A DNA stretch of 64,000 nucleotides, taken from positions 310,001-374,000 of the forward strand of contig CANMKG010000001.1 in assembly GCA_947498505.1 (NCBI GenBank). The letters are read 5' to 3'. The notes below the pieces were generated by a model. It saw nothing but the letters and a program-made list of their open reading frames with translations, ran no database searches and had not been told where the DNA came from. This document shows, in pieces, positions 36,382 through 46,086 of this stretch. A program made the position numbers and the translations under genes. How positions within the stretch are numbered: the stretch's first letter is position 1; each line of letters starts with the position of its first letter. This DNA comes from an uncultured Maribacter sp. GTDB taxonomy: Bacteria; Bacteroidota; Bacteroidia; Flavobacteriales; Flavobacteriaceae.

Positions 36382-38982
36382 CTATACGGTTATTTCATTT
36401 TGATTTCTAAAAACTAAAGATTCATCAAAAGCGTCAATTAGTACAATACTTTCTGCTGTTATAGTGCCTTTTAATAGTTCTTTAGAGAGTTTATTTAGAA
36501 CCTCTTTTTGGATAATTCGTTTGATGGGTCTTGCTCCATATTGAATATCATATCCTTTATCTGCTAAGAAATTTATGGCTTCTTGTGTAGCATCTATAGT
36601 TATATGCTGTTGTCCTAGCATTTTTTTGAGTTGAGATATTTGTAACTCCACAATTTTTACAATGTCTTTTTTACTTAAAGGGGTAAACATTACAATGTCA
36701 TCTATTCTATTTAAAAATTCTGGACGAATTGTTTTACGTAATAACCCTAATACTTCACCTTTAGCAGATTCCGTTGCTGCCTCAATATTCTCTAAAGTTT
36801 CAAACTTATCCTGAATAATATGACCACCTAAATTACTTGTCATTATTATGATACAGTTTTTAAAATCGGCAACTCTACCTTTGTTATCTGTTAGTCTACC
36901 TTCATCTAGCACTTGTAATAAGATATTGAAAGTATCTGGATGTGCTTTTTCAATTTCATCAAGTAAAACAACAGAATAGGGTTGGCGACGAACAGCTTCC
37001 GTCAATTGCCCGCCTTCGTCGTAACCAACATATCCAGGAGGAGCCCCAACAAGTCTACTAACTGAGTGACGTTCCTGATATTCACTCATATCAATTCTAG
37101 TAATTGCGTTTTCATTGTCAAACAAATAGTTCGCCAATGTTTTAGCAAGTTCAGTTTTACCAACACCAGTGGTGCCGAGAAATAAAAAAGAACCTATTGG
37201 CCGTTTAGCGTCTTGCAATCCAGAACGACTTCGTCTTATGGCATCTGAAACGGCTTCAATAGCTTCTTCCTGCCCAACCACACGCTTGTGAAGTACTTCT
37301 TCAAGTTTTAAAAGTTTTTCTCGCTCACTCTGTATCATTTTTTTAACAGGAATGCCCGTCCATTTTGCAACAACTTCTGCGATATCTTCATTCGTTACCT
37401 CTTCTTTTATTAACGTTTCAGCATTTTGTTGCTTATCAAGTTCTTTTTGATAAACCTCTAGCTTTTCTTGAGCCTCTTTTATTTTTCCATACCTGAGTTC
37501 TGCTACTTTACCGTAGTCTCCATTGCGTTCCGCGCGTTCCGCTTCTAACTTATAGTTTTCAATATCTTGTTTTGTATTTTGAATATTATCTGCAACAGAT
37601 TTTTCGCTTTCCCATTTTGCGAATATATCTTTCCGTTCTTCCTTTAAATTGGCCAAATCTGCATTTAGAGCTTTTAATTTTGCCTTATCGTTTTCGCGTT
37701 TTATTGCTTCCACCTCAATTTCTAACTGCATTATTTTTCTATCTAAGACGTCTAATTCCTCAGGCTTGGAGTTAATTTCCAAACGCAATTTAGAAGCCGC
37801 TTCATCAATTAAATCTATAGCTTTGTCTGGAAGAAAACGGTTTGTGATGTAACGTTGTGACAATTCTACCGCAGCAATTACGGCCTCGTCTTTAATACGA
37901 ACTTTATGATGTGTCTCATACTTTTCTTTTATCCCACGTAAAATAGAAATAGCACTTTCGGTATCAGGTTCGTTGACCACAACCTTTTGGAAACGCCTTT
38001 CTAACGCTTTGTCTTTTTCAAAATATTTTTGATATTCATCTAACGTGGTGGCACCTATTGCTCTTAATTCGCCTCGAGCTAATGCAGGTTTTAAAATATT
38101 TGCTGCATCCATTGCGCCTTCACCACCTCCAGCTCCCACGAGGGTGTGAATTTCATCAATAAATAATACGATATCACCATCTGAAGTGGTAACTTCTTTA
38201 ATAACAGATTTTAACCGCTCTTCAAATTCTCCTTTGTATTTTGCTCCAGCAATTAAAGCACCCATATCTAAAGAATACACAATTTTTTCTTTTAAATTTT
38301 CTGGAACATCACCTTGAACAATTCTGTGGGCTAAACCTTCTGCAATTGCAGTTTTACCAACACCTGGCTCACCAACAAGCATTGGATTGTTTTTTGTTCT
38401 TCTTGAAAGTATTTGAAGAATTCGTCGTATTTCTTCATCTCTACCTATTACAGGGTCTAATTTTCCGTCATCTGCAAGTTTGTTGAGGTTTTTTGCATAT
38501 TTATCTAAGGAATTATAGGTGTCTTCAGCGGTTTGTGAAGTTACTTTATCTCCTTTACGAAGTTCTTTAACGGTAGTTTGCAATCCCTTTTCAGTAACGC
38601 CTTGATCTTTAAGAATCTGTGATATTTTACTTTTAGATTTAAAAATGGCTATTAAAAGGTGTTCAATGGAAACATATTCATCCTCCATTTTTTTTGCAAC
38701 GACATTCGCTTCTCCTAATGTTTTTCCTGCTTCTCGAGAAAGCATAATATCGCCACCAGAAACTTTAGAAAAGCTTTCCAGTTCTTTATCTAATATTTGT
38801 TTTATTAAGTTGTTGTTTACATTTATTTTTTTCAGAATAAATGGCAAAACGTTTTTATCAATTTCTGAAATTGCCTTATATAAATGTTCGTTTTCTATTT
38901 GTTGATGCTCGTGACTTTGCGCAATAATTTGAGCTTGCTGCAAAGCTTCTTGTGCTTTTATGGTAAAATTATTAAAGTTCAT
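36382..38982 (-). CDS. clpB: ATP-dependent disaggregase ClpB
   Basis: ClpB dissolves protein aggregates together with DnaK. The 866-residue protein has the N-terminal Clp repeat domain (1-145), a first AAA+ module with Walker A GEPGVGKT (204-211) and Walker [14 protein letters not shown], and the middle-domain coiled coil (about 400-530). The second AAA+ module has [10 protein letters not shown] and [13 protein letters not shown]. Arginine fingers are in RRFQKVVV and [10 protein letters not shown]. Full length with no damage. Upstream is a divergent region with ytxJ holding an inverted repeat. A strong terminator follows. Confidence 0.97.
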   Translation of the reverse strand: MNFNNFTIKAQEALQQAQIIAQSHEHQQIENEHLYKAISEIDKNVLPFILKKINVNNNLIKQILDKELESFSKVSGGDIMLSREAGKTLGEANVVAKKMEDEYVSIEHLLIAIFKSKSKISQILKDQGVTEKGLQTTVKELRKGDKVTSQTAEDTYNSLDKYAKNLNKLADDGKLDPVIGRDEEIRRILQILSRRTKNNPMLVGEPGVGKTAIAEGLAHRIVQGDVPENLKEKIVYSLDMGALIAGAKYKGEFEERLKSVIKEVTTSDGDIVLFIDEIHTLVGAGGGEGAMDAANILKPALARGELRAIGATTLDEYQKYFEKDKALERRFQKVVVNEPDTESAISILRGIKEKYETHHKVRIKDEAVIAAVELSQRYITNRFLPDKAIDLIDEAASKLRLEINSKPEELDVLDRKIMQLEIEVEAIKRENDKAKLKALNADLANLKEERKDIFAKWESEKSVADNIQNTKQDIENYKLEAERAERNGDYGKVAELRYGKIKEAQEKLEVYQKELDKQQNAETLIKEEVTNEDIAEVVAKWTGIPVKKMIQSEREKLLKLEEVLHKRVVGQEEAIEAVSDAIRRSRSGLQDAKRPIGSFLFLGTTGVGKTELAKTLANYLFDNENAITRIDMSEYQERHSVSRLVGAPPGYVGYDEGGQLTEAVRRQPYSVVLLDEIEKAHPDTFNILLQVLDEGRLTDNKGRVADFKNCIIIMTSNLGGHIIQDKFETLENIEAATESAKGEVLGLLRKTIRPEFLNRIDDIVMFTPLSKKDIVKIVELQISQLKKMLGQQHITIDATQEAINFLADKGYDIQYGARPIKRIIQKEVLNKLSKELLKGTITAESIVLIDAFDESLVFRNQNEITV

Positions 38983-39029
38983 TTTTAACGTCTTTATAAT
39001 GTTATAGCGTATTTTTGAAAGTTAAATGT

Positions 39030-39063
39030 CAAATATCCGACCAATGTGTTGTAGCTGACAAAA
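39030..39063 (-). promoter_or_regulatory. Candidate clpB promoter
   Basis: On the minus strand a GATATTTG box (39037-39030) lies 21 bases after TTTTG (39063-39059), close to the TTG-N19-TAnnTTTG pattern with one mismatch and two extra spacer bases. It would give a leader of about 40 bases. Confidence 0.35.
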
Positions 39064-39067
39064 TGGC

Positions 39068-39099
39068 GTCTAAACCGCTATAAATAAAGACATTTAGAC
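39068..39099. promoter_or_regulatory. Inverted repeat upstream of the clpB promoter
   Basis: GTCTAAA (39068-39074) and TTTAGAC (39093-39099) are perfect inverted copies 18 bases apart, located between divergent clpB and ytxJ just upstream of the clpB promoter candidate. It differs from the CIRCE element, so if it is a heat-shock operator it is of another type. The role is inference. Confidence 0.3.
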
Positions 39100-39137
39100 A
39101 GTTTTGATTTTAAGATTTATAAAAGATAATGTAGTTT

Positions 39138-39533
39138 ATGGGTATATTTAATAATTTATTTGGGGGGCAGAATGATGGAGAGAAAAAAGAACAAAAAGGT
39201 CTTCCTTGGATTTCACTAACTAATTTGTCTCAATTAGAGGTAATATCAGAAAAATCAAAAGAAAAAACTCAAATTATATTTAAACACTCTACCACGTGTG
39301 GAATTAGTAGAATGGTGTTAAATATGTTTACAAGTGGTTATCCGTTAGAGGAGAAGCAGGCCGACTTGTATTTTATAGATTTACATGCTAATAGGGATGT
39401 GTCAAATGAAGCAGGGTACAAGTTTCAAGTATTACACCAGTCTCCGCAATTGTTGATTATTAAAAATGGAGAAGCGGTTTTTCATACATCGCATGGGGCA
39501 ATAGCAGATGCTGACTTAACTAAATGGATATAA
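39138..39533 (+). CDS. YtxJ-like monothiol redox protein (bacillithiol-associated)
   Basis: The 131-residue protein has a thioredoxin-like fold of the YtxJ type, with the single-cysteine motif HSTTCGISR (Cys54), a central DLYFIDLHANRDVSNEAGYK, and QSPQLLIIKNGEAVFHTSHG. YtxJ was described as a monothiol bacilliredoxin-type protein in bacteria that make bacillithiol, and flavobacteria generally have that thiol. The role is therefore probably removal of bacillithiol from proteins. It is divergent from clpB, which fits a stress role, and converges on the lipoprotein gene at 39547 with a shared hairpin. Confidence 0.82.
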   Translation: MGIFNNLFGGQNDGEKKEQKGLPWISLTNLSQLEVISEKSKEKTQIIFKHSTTCGISRMVLNMFTSGYPLEEKQADLYFIDLHANRDVSNEAGYKFQVLHQSPQLLIIKNGEAVFHTSHGAIADADLTKWI

Positions 39534-39537
39534 AAAA

Positions 39538-39563
39538 AACAGCAGTTTAGTTAAACTGCTGTT
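39538..39563. terminator. Bidirectional terminator between ytxJ and the lipoprotein gene
   Basis: The stem ACAGCAGTTTA/TAAACTGCTGT (39539-39549 with 39552-39562) has 11 perfect pairs and is bordered by an A-run at 39532-39539 that serves as T-run for the minus strand. The stop codon of the minus-strand gene (39547-39549) lies inside the stem. Confidence 0.8.
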
Positions 39564-40734
39564 GTGTGATTATATTTTTAAGACGCCCTTTTAGGTCTTC
39601 TCCAGCATCATAAACCATTTGTTCATTACTAGGAAAAGGTACGGCTGCTCTTTGAAGCAAAGAAATAAGATTACTTTCTAAAGCTCGTTTGTCACCATTA
39701 TAATTAGCGTATATGTGTTCAAAAACAAATTCGCTTGTTAGTGGGTAGTTATCTAATTGTTGTTTAGTTTTTAAATCGGTATAAGTAACAACTCCAGTTA
39801 CTTGAGCAGATTTAAACTGAGTAAACTGATAAAAATTACAACGAACCGTTTTAAATTTATCTATTTTAATTTTATTTCCAAGACTATCCTTTACAACATT
39901 TCCGTTTTTATCTAAAACAAATTGCTCTCCGTCTTTAATCTGCTTTTCTTTAATGATTTGCTTTTCATTAACCTGTTCAGGAGAAATATCAATTTGTTTT
40001 AACGCAACATCCATTTTGTAATCATAAGTTATGTTAGGTAATGGATTATTGTGATACTCTGTCCAAAGGTCATTAATCCCATACGTATTAAAGTTTAACA
40101 ACTCTTCTTCTAGTTTCTCCGGAATAATTTGTTCGGTATTGTTTTCCATTCCTACCTTTACATAGTCAATTCCTTTTGCATGAGCTTCTTCAATTTTTGC
40201 TTTACTATCGGCATAGTCAGGATTTATTTTTTGAAGATATAATAAGTCATCATACGCTTTACGATAATCAATTTTATGACTTGCATTGGTAATTAGTTCA
40301 ATAGCATTATTATAAAGGTGTTTGGATAAATTTTCCTTTGTTGCGATGATTTTATCATCATAATTTTTAAAATGGAATTCAGCAGATCTGCCTTCATCAT
40401 ATATTTCTAAAGGAAGTAAAGGTTGAATTCTATTTTGAATACTTTTAAGTTTTCTGTAGCAGTTGTAAATAGCTTCTAGGTTAGCAGCGTTTCCATCTTT
40501 TTGTAAATAGTTTATACGTTGAAGTTCACGCTCTTCATTTTTTTTGAAGGCTTCCTCAAGAAGAATTACATACGGTTGATTAGATTTTTTTGTTTTATTA
40601 TCCACTAAGTTTTCAATGGATCTATTAATAGCACTAGAATAGTTTCCACTATTAATGGCTTTTTGAGTATTTTTTACTCCTCCACATGCAATAAATAATG
40701 CTGTTATCGCAACATAAAATATAGATTTCTTCAT
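39547..40734 (-). CDS. Lipoprotein of unknown function
   Basis: The 395-residue product has a lipoprotein signal (IFYVAITALFIAC, Cys17) and then a mostly helical stretch (about 20-230) with TPR-like pairs, for example KAINSGNYSSAINRSIENLV and KAYDDLLYLQKINPDYADSK. The C-terminal part (about 230-395) is beta-rich and contains DEQFVL-like strands and YQFTQFKSAQVTGVVTYTD. I do not recognise the family with confidence. The ATG at 40734 is chosen because the signal peptide starts there; the upstream in-frame start adds 16 residues before it. It stands alone, with a shared terminator at its end. Confidence 0.72.
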   Translation of the reverse strand: MKKSIFYVAITALFIACGGVKNTQKAINSGNYSSAINRSIENLVDNKTKKSNQPYVILLEEAFKKNEERELQRINYLQKDGNAANLEAIYNCYRKLKSIQNRIQPLLPLEIYDEGRSAEFHFKNYDDKIIATKENLSKHLYNNAIELITNASHKIDYRKAYDDLLYLQKINPDYADSKAKIEEAHAKGIDYVKVGMENNTEQIIPEKLEEELLNFNTYGINDLWTEYHNNPLPNITYDYKMDVALKQIDISPEQVNEKQIIKEKQIKDGEQFVLDKNGNVVKDSLGNKIKIDKFKTVRCNFYQFTQFKSAQVTGVVTYTDLKTKQQLDNYPLTSEFVFEHIYANYNGDKRALESNLISLLQRAAVPFPSNEQMVYDAGEDLKGRLKNIITQQQFN

Positions 40735-40952
40735 AATGTAAAAATTTAACATTTGTACTCGTAGTTTCAACAGCCGTGCCAAAACAATTCTAGATATTAA
40801 CGAAAAACGTTAAACTATCGTATTATATCGATGAAAAAACCTTTAGAAGAATAAGAAACACGCTTAGTTGTAGGTACATAGGTTGTTAACTTATGTTTAA
40901 TAAATTTATCATCAAATGTATTTTTTTGCAATGTATAACCATTGGCAATTTG

Positions 40953-40960
40953 TATTTTTG
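40953..40960 (+). promoter_or_regulatory. Candidate -7 element of glyA
   Basis: TATTTTTG is a perfect -7 box 27 bases before the glyA ATG. No TTG stands 19 bases upstream (the nearest is 24 bases away at 40926-40928). The rest of the 253-base gap 40735-40987 shows no gene and no riboswitch that I can recognise. Confidence 0.4.
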
Positions 40961-40987
40961 CACCTTATTTAAATCGAAAACATCATT

Positions 40988-42262
40988 ATGCAACGCGACA
41001 ATCAGATTTTTGAATTAATTGAAGCAGAAAAGGAACGTCAATTACATGGAATTGAGCTTATAGCTTCTGAAAATTTTGTTAGCCCACAGGTTATGGAAGC
41101 TGCGGGGTCAGTACTTACTAATAAATATGCTGAAGGATATCCAGGAAAACGTTATTATGGAGGCTGTGAAGTTGTAGATGAAATTGAACAACTTGCAATT
41201 GACAGGGCAAAAGCTTTGTTTGGAGCGGAATATGCTAATGTTCAACCCCATTCGGGTTCTCAAGCAAACGCATCAGTATATCATGCTTGTTTACAGGCTG
41301 GGGATACTATTTTAGGTTTTGACCTGTCTCATGGAGGACATTTAACGCATGGTTCTCCAGTAAATTTTTCTGGAAAATTATATAACCCAGTTTTTTACGG
41401 TGTAGATGAGAAAACTGGAATGTTGGATTATGATAAAATTCAGGAAATTGCAACTAAAGAGCAACCAAAGTTAATTATAGCTGGTGCTTCAGCGTATTCT
41501 AGAGATATTGACTTTAAGAGATTTCGTGAGATTGCAGATTCTGTTAATGCCATTTTGTTAGCGGATATATCGCATCCTGCTGGTTTAATAGCTAAGGGAA
41601 TACTAAATGATCCAATACCGCACTGCCATATAGTAACAACTACAACACATAAAACGTTACGAGGGCCAAGAGGAGGTTTAATATTAATGGGTAAAGATTT
41701 TGATAACCCGTTTGGAATTAAACTTAAAAATGGGAATTTAAGAAAAATGTCTGCATTGTTAAATTTAGCTGTTTTTCCAGGAAATCAAGGAGGACCGTTA
41801 GAGCATATTATTGCGGCTAAGGCTATTGCATTTGGGGAAGCATTAACAGATGAGTTTTTAACGTATATGCTTCAGGTAAAAAAGAATGCGGATGCTATGG
41901 CTAAAGCATTTGTTGCAAAAGGTTATAATATTATATCTGGAGGAACAGATAATCACATGATGTTGATTGATTTAAGAAATAAAGATATTTCGGGTAAAGA
42001 TGCTGAAAAAGCATTAGTACTGGCAGATATTACCGCAAATAAAAACATGGTTCCTTTTGATGATAAATCACCATTTATTACATCGGGAATTAGATTTGGA
42101 ACAGCTGCAATAACAACTCGTGGATTAAAAGAAGACGATATGGCTACTATTGTTGAGTTGGTAGACCAAGTACTTACTAATGCAGAAGATGAAGCTGCAT
42201 TATCTGAGGTAAAAATAAAAGTAAATAAATTAATGGAAGGTAGAGAATTGTTTAACGCTTAG
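40988..42262 (+). CDS. glyA: Serine hydroxymethyltransferase GlyA
   Basis: GlyA interconverts serine and glycine and feeds one-carbon units to tetrahydrofolate. The 424-residue PLP enzyme shows [11 protein letters not shown] (22-32), [17 protein letters not shown] (51-67) and [11 protein letters not shown] (88-98). The PLP-binding Lys222 lies in [14 protein letters not shown], and [16 protein letters not shown] is near the C-terminus. Length is normal. It is a single-gene unit. The last codons and stop are part of a 13-bp hairpin that faces the converging gene at 42278. Confidence 0.97.
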   Translation: MQRDNQIFELIEAEKERQLHGIELIASENFVSPQVMEAAGSVLTNKYAEGYPGKRYYGGCEVVDEIEQLAIDRAKALFGAEYANVQPHSGSQANASVYHACLQAGDTILGFDLSHGGHLTHGSPVNFSGKLYNPVFYGVDEKTGMLDYDKIQEIATKEQPKLIIAGASAYSRDIDFKRFREIADSVNAILLADISHPAGLIAKGILNDPIPHCHIVTTTTHKTLRGPRGGLILMGKDFDNPFGIKLKNGNLRKMSALLNLAVFPGNQGGPLEHIIAAKAIAFGEALTDEFLTYMLQVKKNADAMAKAFVAKGYNIISGGTDNHMMLIDLRNKDISGKDAEKALVLADITANKNMVPFDDKSPFITSGIRFGTAAITTRGLKEDDMATIVELVDQVLTNAEDEAALSEVKIKVNKLMEGRELFNA

Positions 42263-42276
42263 GGCGTTAAACAATT
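42246..42276. terminator. Hairpin terminator between glyA and the converging gene
   Basis: Thirteen perfect pairs (42246-42258 with 42264-42276) enclose a 5-base loop. The last four glyA codons and the stop lie in the stem. No long T-run follows on either side, so efficiency is uncertain. Confidence 0.6.
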
Positions 42277-42277
42277 T

Positions 42278-42946
42278 CTATTGATTATTATTATTTATCA
42301 TTTGAAGATTCAAATCTGCTGGAATACAGTTTGTTTGCTTTAAATCATATATTAAAGCGTCTTCTTCAGATTCAAAATAAATACCCCAAAATTCGTTGTA
42401 ATTTTTTGCATCGAAATTTTGGGTTTCTTTTTGTGCTATTAATTGGTTCTCGACAAAAATTTCCTCTTCAAAAACGGGAATATAAATCTCATAAGGAGAT
42501 TCTGTACATCCTTTTGTAAAAAACAAATGATGTTTACTTAAGGTATTTAAAATGTCTTCTAATTGCTCAGGAATACTTTTGTTGTATATTTTTTTTATAA
42601 TAATAGAGGTATCTTTTAAGAAAATGGAAAATTCCTCAATATCTATATCAATGGCATTATTCTCAAGAATTAAATTAAAGCTATTAAACAGAGAGCTTTT
42701 GCGTTGAACAAAATTTCCCCAAATATTATTATTTAAGTTAGCTACAGTTTCTTCTAAAGTAAAATTACAGTCTAAGTTTATAACCAAATCAATAGAAGAA
42801 CTACTAACAGGAGAACTCTGAATTGTTACGTCGGCAAAGAAATTTTTCTCCAAATTTTTGGTAAGAATATCTAAACCATAAACGGTATAATTTTTTTCTG
42901 ATACTTTTCCTTTTTTGTTATTAAAACTATTGAAATCTGTAAACAT
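42278..42946 (-). CDS. Hypothetical protein, family not recognised
   Basis: The 222-residue protein is soluble, acidic and Asn-rich, without signal peptide or membrane helix. It begins MFTDFNSFNNKKGKVSEKNY and contains VTIQSSPVSSSSIDLVINLD, IDIDIEEFSIFLKDTSIIIK, SIPEQLEDILNTLSKHHLF and, near the end, FWGIYFESEEDALIYDLKQT. The alternation of strands and helices suggests a mixed fold of two similar halves, but I cannot name it. It stands alone between the glyA hairpin and the strong terminator at 43013. Coding character is supported by length and codon use like its neighbours. Confidence 0.65.
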   Translation of the reverse strand: MFTDFNSFNNKKGKVSEKNYTVYGLDILTKNLEKNFFADVTIQSSPVSSSSIDLVINLDCNFTLEETVANLNNNIWGNFVQRKSSLFNSFNLILENNAIDIDIEEFSIFLKDTSIIIKKIYNKSIPEQLEDILNTLSKHHLFFTKGCTESPYEIYIPVFEEEIFVENQLIAQKETQNFDAKNYNEFWGIYFESEEDALIYDLKQTNCIPADLNLQMINNNNQ

Positions 42947-43012
42947 AAATATCGGAGCAATTCATTAACAATATGTAACAAATATAATTTTAATGAATAT
43001 TGATGGTACAGA

Positions 43013-43040
43013 AAAAAACCTCCGAATTTCGGAGGTTTTT
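43013..43040 (-). terminator. Terminator of the histidine kinase/LuxR regulator operon
   Basis: CCTCCGA-3-TCGGAGG (43019-43035) is a perfect GC-rich stem extended by A/T pairs, with T-runs on both strands. It lies 80 bases after the stop of the LuxR-type regulator gene and before the start of the gene at 42946, so it probably closes the whole kinase array. Confidence 0.88.
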
Positions 43041-43122
43041 GCTTTTTTTTCACTTTTTTAGGTTAAAATGTAATAAAAACCCTTCTTTTTTGTTGTGAAA
43101 ATTAAGAATATCGTAAGGTCTG

Positions 43123-43791
43123 TTAAATAAATCCTCGTTTTTTAGCTTCTTCGATTAAAGCAAAATCATTGCCATTTTCAATGCCAAAAAGTACTTTTAA
43201 ATGTCTTTTTCTGGTTTCTACGGTTGTATTTGCAGAAGCAATTAAAGGAGCAATGTCTTTAGTTCTTGTTCCTCTTGATAAGTGATATAGAATTTTTTTA
43301 TCCTGCTCATCAATAATTAAATCATTAGCTACTCTTTTTCTTATGGCAGCTAAGGCGCCAGCGGTATAATATGGAGGCTTTTTAATCACCGTTTTTACCA
43401 TTGCTTTTAAAGATTGTTCATCTATTTCCGCTTTAACCATATAACCATCTGGGTCAACTGACTTATATATACTATTAATTCTATATTGATCATTAAAAGA
43501 AGACATGAATACAACTTTAGATTCCGGAACAATTTCCCTTGCAAGTTTACCTAAATCTTCACCGCTTCTTGGGTCTCCTGAATCTACTGGAAACATTTGT
43601 ATGTCTAACAATATAATATCGTATTTTAAAGAGCGCGCCGAAAATTCAATTTTTTCTTTACCATGTTCAAACCCTTTTCCGATATCTACGGTGACTTCAA
43701 AATCTTCAAATTCTGACCCCTCTAGAATATATTTATATCCCATAGTTGTCATTTCATGGTCATCAACGGCTAGTATACGTATTACATCCAT
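43123..43791 (-). CDS. LuxR/NarL-type response regulator
   Basis: The 222-residue regulator has a receiver domain with Asp10-Asp11, phosphoacceptor Asp63 in IILLDIQMF, Ser in VVFMSSFND and Lys in DGYMVKAEID. The C-terminal domain (about 160-222) has a helix-turn-helix of the NarL type (IIDEQDKKILYHLSRGTRTK, NTTVETRKRHLKVLF). An insertion after the phosphoacceptor (FPVDSGDPRSGEDLG) lengthens the loop. It begins 14 bases after the stop of kinase 1 and is the only complete, phosphorylatable regulator in the array, so it is the probable output of all three kinases. Confidence 0.92.
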   Translation of the reverse strand: MDVIRILAVDDHEMTTMGYKYILEGSEFEDFEVTVDIGKGFEHGKEKIEFSARSLKYDIILLDIQMFPVDSGDPRSGEDLGKLAREIVPESKVVFMSSFNDQYRINSIYKSVDPDGYMVKAEIDEQSLKAMVKTVIKKPPYYTAGALAAIRKRVANDLIIDEQDKKILYHLSRGTRTKDIAPLIASANTTVETRKRHLKVLFGIENGNDFALIEEAKKRGFI

Positions 43792-43805
43792 TAGTGTGAT
43801 TGTTT

Positions 43806-45905
43806 TTAAGCTTGTGTTTGATAAATTTTGTTTTGTTCAGAAACCAAATGGCTTTTACTCGACTCTTCTTTGTTATCGGGAATAGGAATTGTTAGTGTTA
43901 TTACTGTTCCCTTGCCCAACGCAGATTCAATTTCAAGAAGACCATTAAGTTTTTTAATTCGAGATTGGAGGTTTCGCATTCCAATACCTTTTCTTTCTTT
44001 ATCAAATTTAAAACCTTTACCATTATCTCCCATGGCAATTACAAATTTTTTATTATATATGTTAAAGTTTACAAAAACCTCAGTGCATTCTGCATGTTTT
44101 CGTGAGTTTTGTATACCCTCTTGAATCATTCTATAGGTATTAATTTTGATATCTCCGTTCAATTCATCCCACTCAATGTCTTGATTATAACTAAAATAAT
44201 AATCAATTCCTGAGCTTTTTTTGAGTCCTATCAATAACTCCTCTATGGAAACAACGAAGTTGTTAATCTTTTGATACGAGTTATAATTAAGTTCATGTGA
44301 TATTAATCGTACTTCACTTTCTATGTCTCTAAGTGCCGAAATTGCTTTAGCACGCTCTTTAATAACGGTTTCACCATTTCTTTTATTTAGCCCAGTAAGT
44401 AACATTCTGGCGCCAAGCATTTTACCTAGAACCCCGTCATGTAATTCTTCTGAAATTCTTTTTTGAGCAATCTGCCTGCCTTCTTGAATTTTTTTCCTCT
44501 GGGAAAGCATGAGATTAAATATTTCCTGATTACTGGCTTGTTGTTTTTGAAGAAATTTAAGTTTTTGGTTTTTTACTCTTTGGTATATAATAATGAATAA
44601 AGCTATAGCTAATAGTAAAAGACTAACGGCAATACCTATCCACAATTGTTTTTGTTTTTCTAACGTCTGGTTTTCTGCAATAAATTCATCAGTCTCAAAT
44701 CTAATACGAGCAAATTTGTTTCTGGATTTTCTTTCCGCCAATTGTAGACTATCACTTAAACGAATGTAGTTTGCGACATGTTGGGTTGCATTTTTTGAAT
44801 CAATATGCGTCAGAATTTTTAATGCGGTTAAAATGCCATCGATTTCACCATTTCTTTTGGATGAATTGTATGTTTTTTGAGCATAATGCAAGGCTTTAAT
44901 AGTATCTTTTTGAGTTAAATAATATTCAGCAATATTGGGAAAAACAATACCCAATTCATAATCCGCTTGTGCATTGATTAAGATGTTCTCTGCATTAAAA
45001 AATAACTCAGGCAAACTATCCATTTTTTTTTGCTTTAAAAACGTTTCTCCTAAGTTGTTTAAAGCTCTTGAATAGCCTACTGGGTCAATATTTATTAGAT
45101 TTTTATTTTCAGAAATTAATTTAAAATATCTGCTTGCTGTTACATAATCTTTCTTAGCAAAATAAGCATAGCCTATGTTGTTTAAAATAATGTTTTTTTC
45201 AATTTCAAAATCATCAAGTTTTTCGGCATATTTAAGGGCAATATTGTAATACTCAATGGCCCTGTCATATGCTTTAAGTCTTCTAGCGTTAATTCCTAGA
45301 AGATTGTAACACATGTAAATACGTTTGTCGTCTTTAAGTGTTTTTTGTATCTCAAGAGCTTTAATGGCATTTATTTCGCTTCCGGTATAGTCTCGGGTAT
45401 CTGCCTGAACATTAGCCATGTTATAGATCATTCGAGCAGAAAAGCTTATTTTCTTTAGGTTGTCATACAATTTATGAGCTTCAGAATAGTAATAGTAAGC
45501 ACTATCTGGAGCGCGATTAACCTTTTCATAATAGGATGCCATATCCCAATAAGATTCTGCTTGGGCTATTGAATCTCTAATTTTTATTGATAGGAGAAGA
45601 GTTTCCTTATTTATCTTCTTAAAATTCTTGTAGTTTTTTAGTTTAAAATATGCTAAAGAAAGTCTGGATAAGTATTTCGTTTTTAAAGAGTCGTTTTTTT
45701 CTTTTTTTATAGCATCGGAGGCTTTTTTTAGAAACAAAACTCTGTTTTCGAGACTATGATTTACATTTCTTCCTTCAGAAATCCAACTTGTTATACTGTC
45801 ACTTATCCTAGAAGTTTTTTGAAGGTCTTGCCCTCTTAATGTTGTTGTATAGCTACATAATGTTAAACTTATGAAGCTTATTATTAATTTTTTTTTATTA
45901 AGCAT
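43806..45905 (-). CDS. TPR-containing sensor histidine kinase, array member 1 (HisKA_3 class)
   Basis: The 699-residue kinase starts with an export signal (LIISFISLTLCSYTTTLRG) and has a periplasmic TPR region (about 60-400; for example SYWDMASYYEKVNRAPDSAY). One membrane helix follows (about 421-443, WIGIAVSLLLLAIALFIII), then a coiled coil. The HisKA_3 motif ISEELHDGVLGKMLGARM carries phosphoacceptor His489, and an HATPase domain follows (GDNGKGF, GIGMRNLQSRIK). It is the most diverged of the three paralogues and the one directly linked to the LuxR regulator gene. The degenerate form of the shared leader element lies 17 bases before the ATG. Confidence 0.92.
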   Translation of the reverse strand: MLNKKKLIISFISLTLCSYTTTLRGQDLQKTSRISDSITSWISEGRNVNHSLENRVLFLKKASDAIKKEKNDSLKTKYLSRLSLAYFKLKNYKNFKKINKETLLLSIKIRDSIAQAESYWDMASYYEKVNRAPDSAYYYYSEAHKLYDNLKKISFSARMIYNMANVQADTRDYTGSEINAIKALEIQKTLKDDKRIYMCYNLLGINARRLKAYDRAIEYYNIALKYAEKLDDFEIEKNIILNNIGYAYFAKKDYVTASRYFKLISENKNLINIDPVGYSRALNNLGETFLKQKKMDSLPELFFNAENILINAQADYELGIVFPNIAEYYLTQKDTIKALHYAQKTYNSSKRNGEIDGILTALKILTHIDSKNATQHVANYIRLSDSLQLAERKSRNKFARIRFETDEFIAENQTLEKQKQLWIGIAVSLLLLAIALFIIIYQRVKNQKLKFLQKQQASNQEIFNLMLSQRKKIQEGRQIAQKRISEELHDGVLGKMLGARMLLTGLNKRNGETVIKERAKAISALRDIESEVRLISHELNYNSYQKINNFVVSIEELLIGLKKSSGIDYYFSYNQDIEWDELNGDIKINTYRMIQEGIQNSRKHAECTEVFVNFNIYNKKFVIAMGDNGKGFKFDKERKGIGMRNLQSRIKKLNGLLEIESALGKGTVITLTIPIPDNKEESSKSHLVSEQNKIYQTQA

Positions 45906-45922
45906 ATGAAAGTAGTACAGAG

Positions 45923-45946
45923 CAAGGTATAAAAAATGATATAAAC
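45923..45946 (-). repeat. Shared leader element of the kinase array, copy 1 (diverged)
   Basis: The 24 bases align with the identical copies at 48192-48215 and 50403-50426. Only the outer parts (CAAGGTATAAAAAA and TAAAC on the plus strand) are kept, so the hairpin arm is lost. It lies 17 bases before the ATG of kinase 1. Confidence 0.65.
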
Positions 45947-46086
45947 AAAATTGTTTAAAACCTATTTCGGCCTTTTAAAAGCTTTTTGGTGTTTAAATTC
46001 TTACTATTTACCCATTTACTTCGTACAAGGGCATTGTTGAGCTTATAAGATTAATATTTACTTTGTGTTTACAGGAGCTACTATTT

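Noticed and set aside
40735-40987. Possible glycine or SAM-type riboswitch before glyA
   Set aside because: I could not find the conserved stems of a known riboswitch, and a -7 box only 27 bases before the ATG leaves a very short leader.
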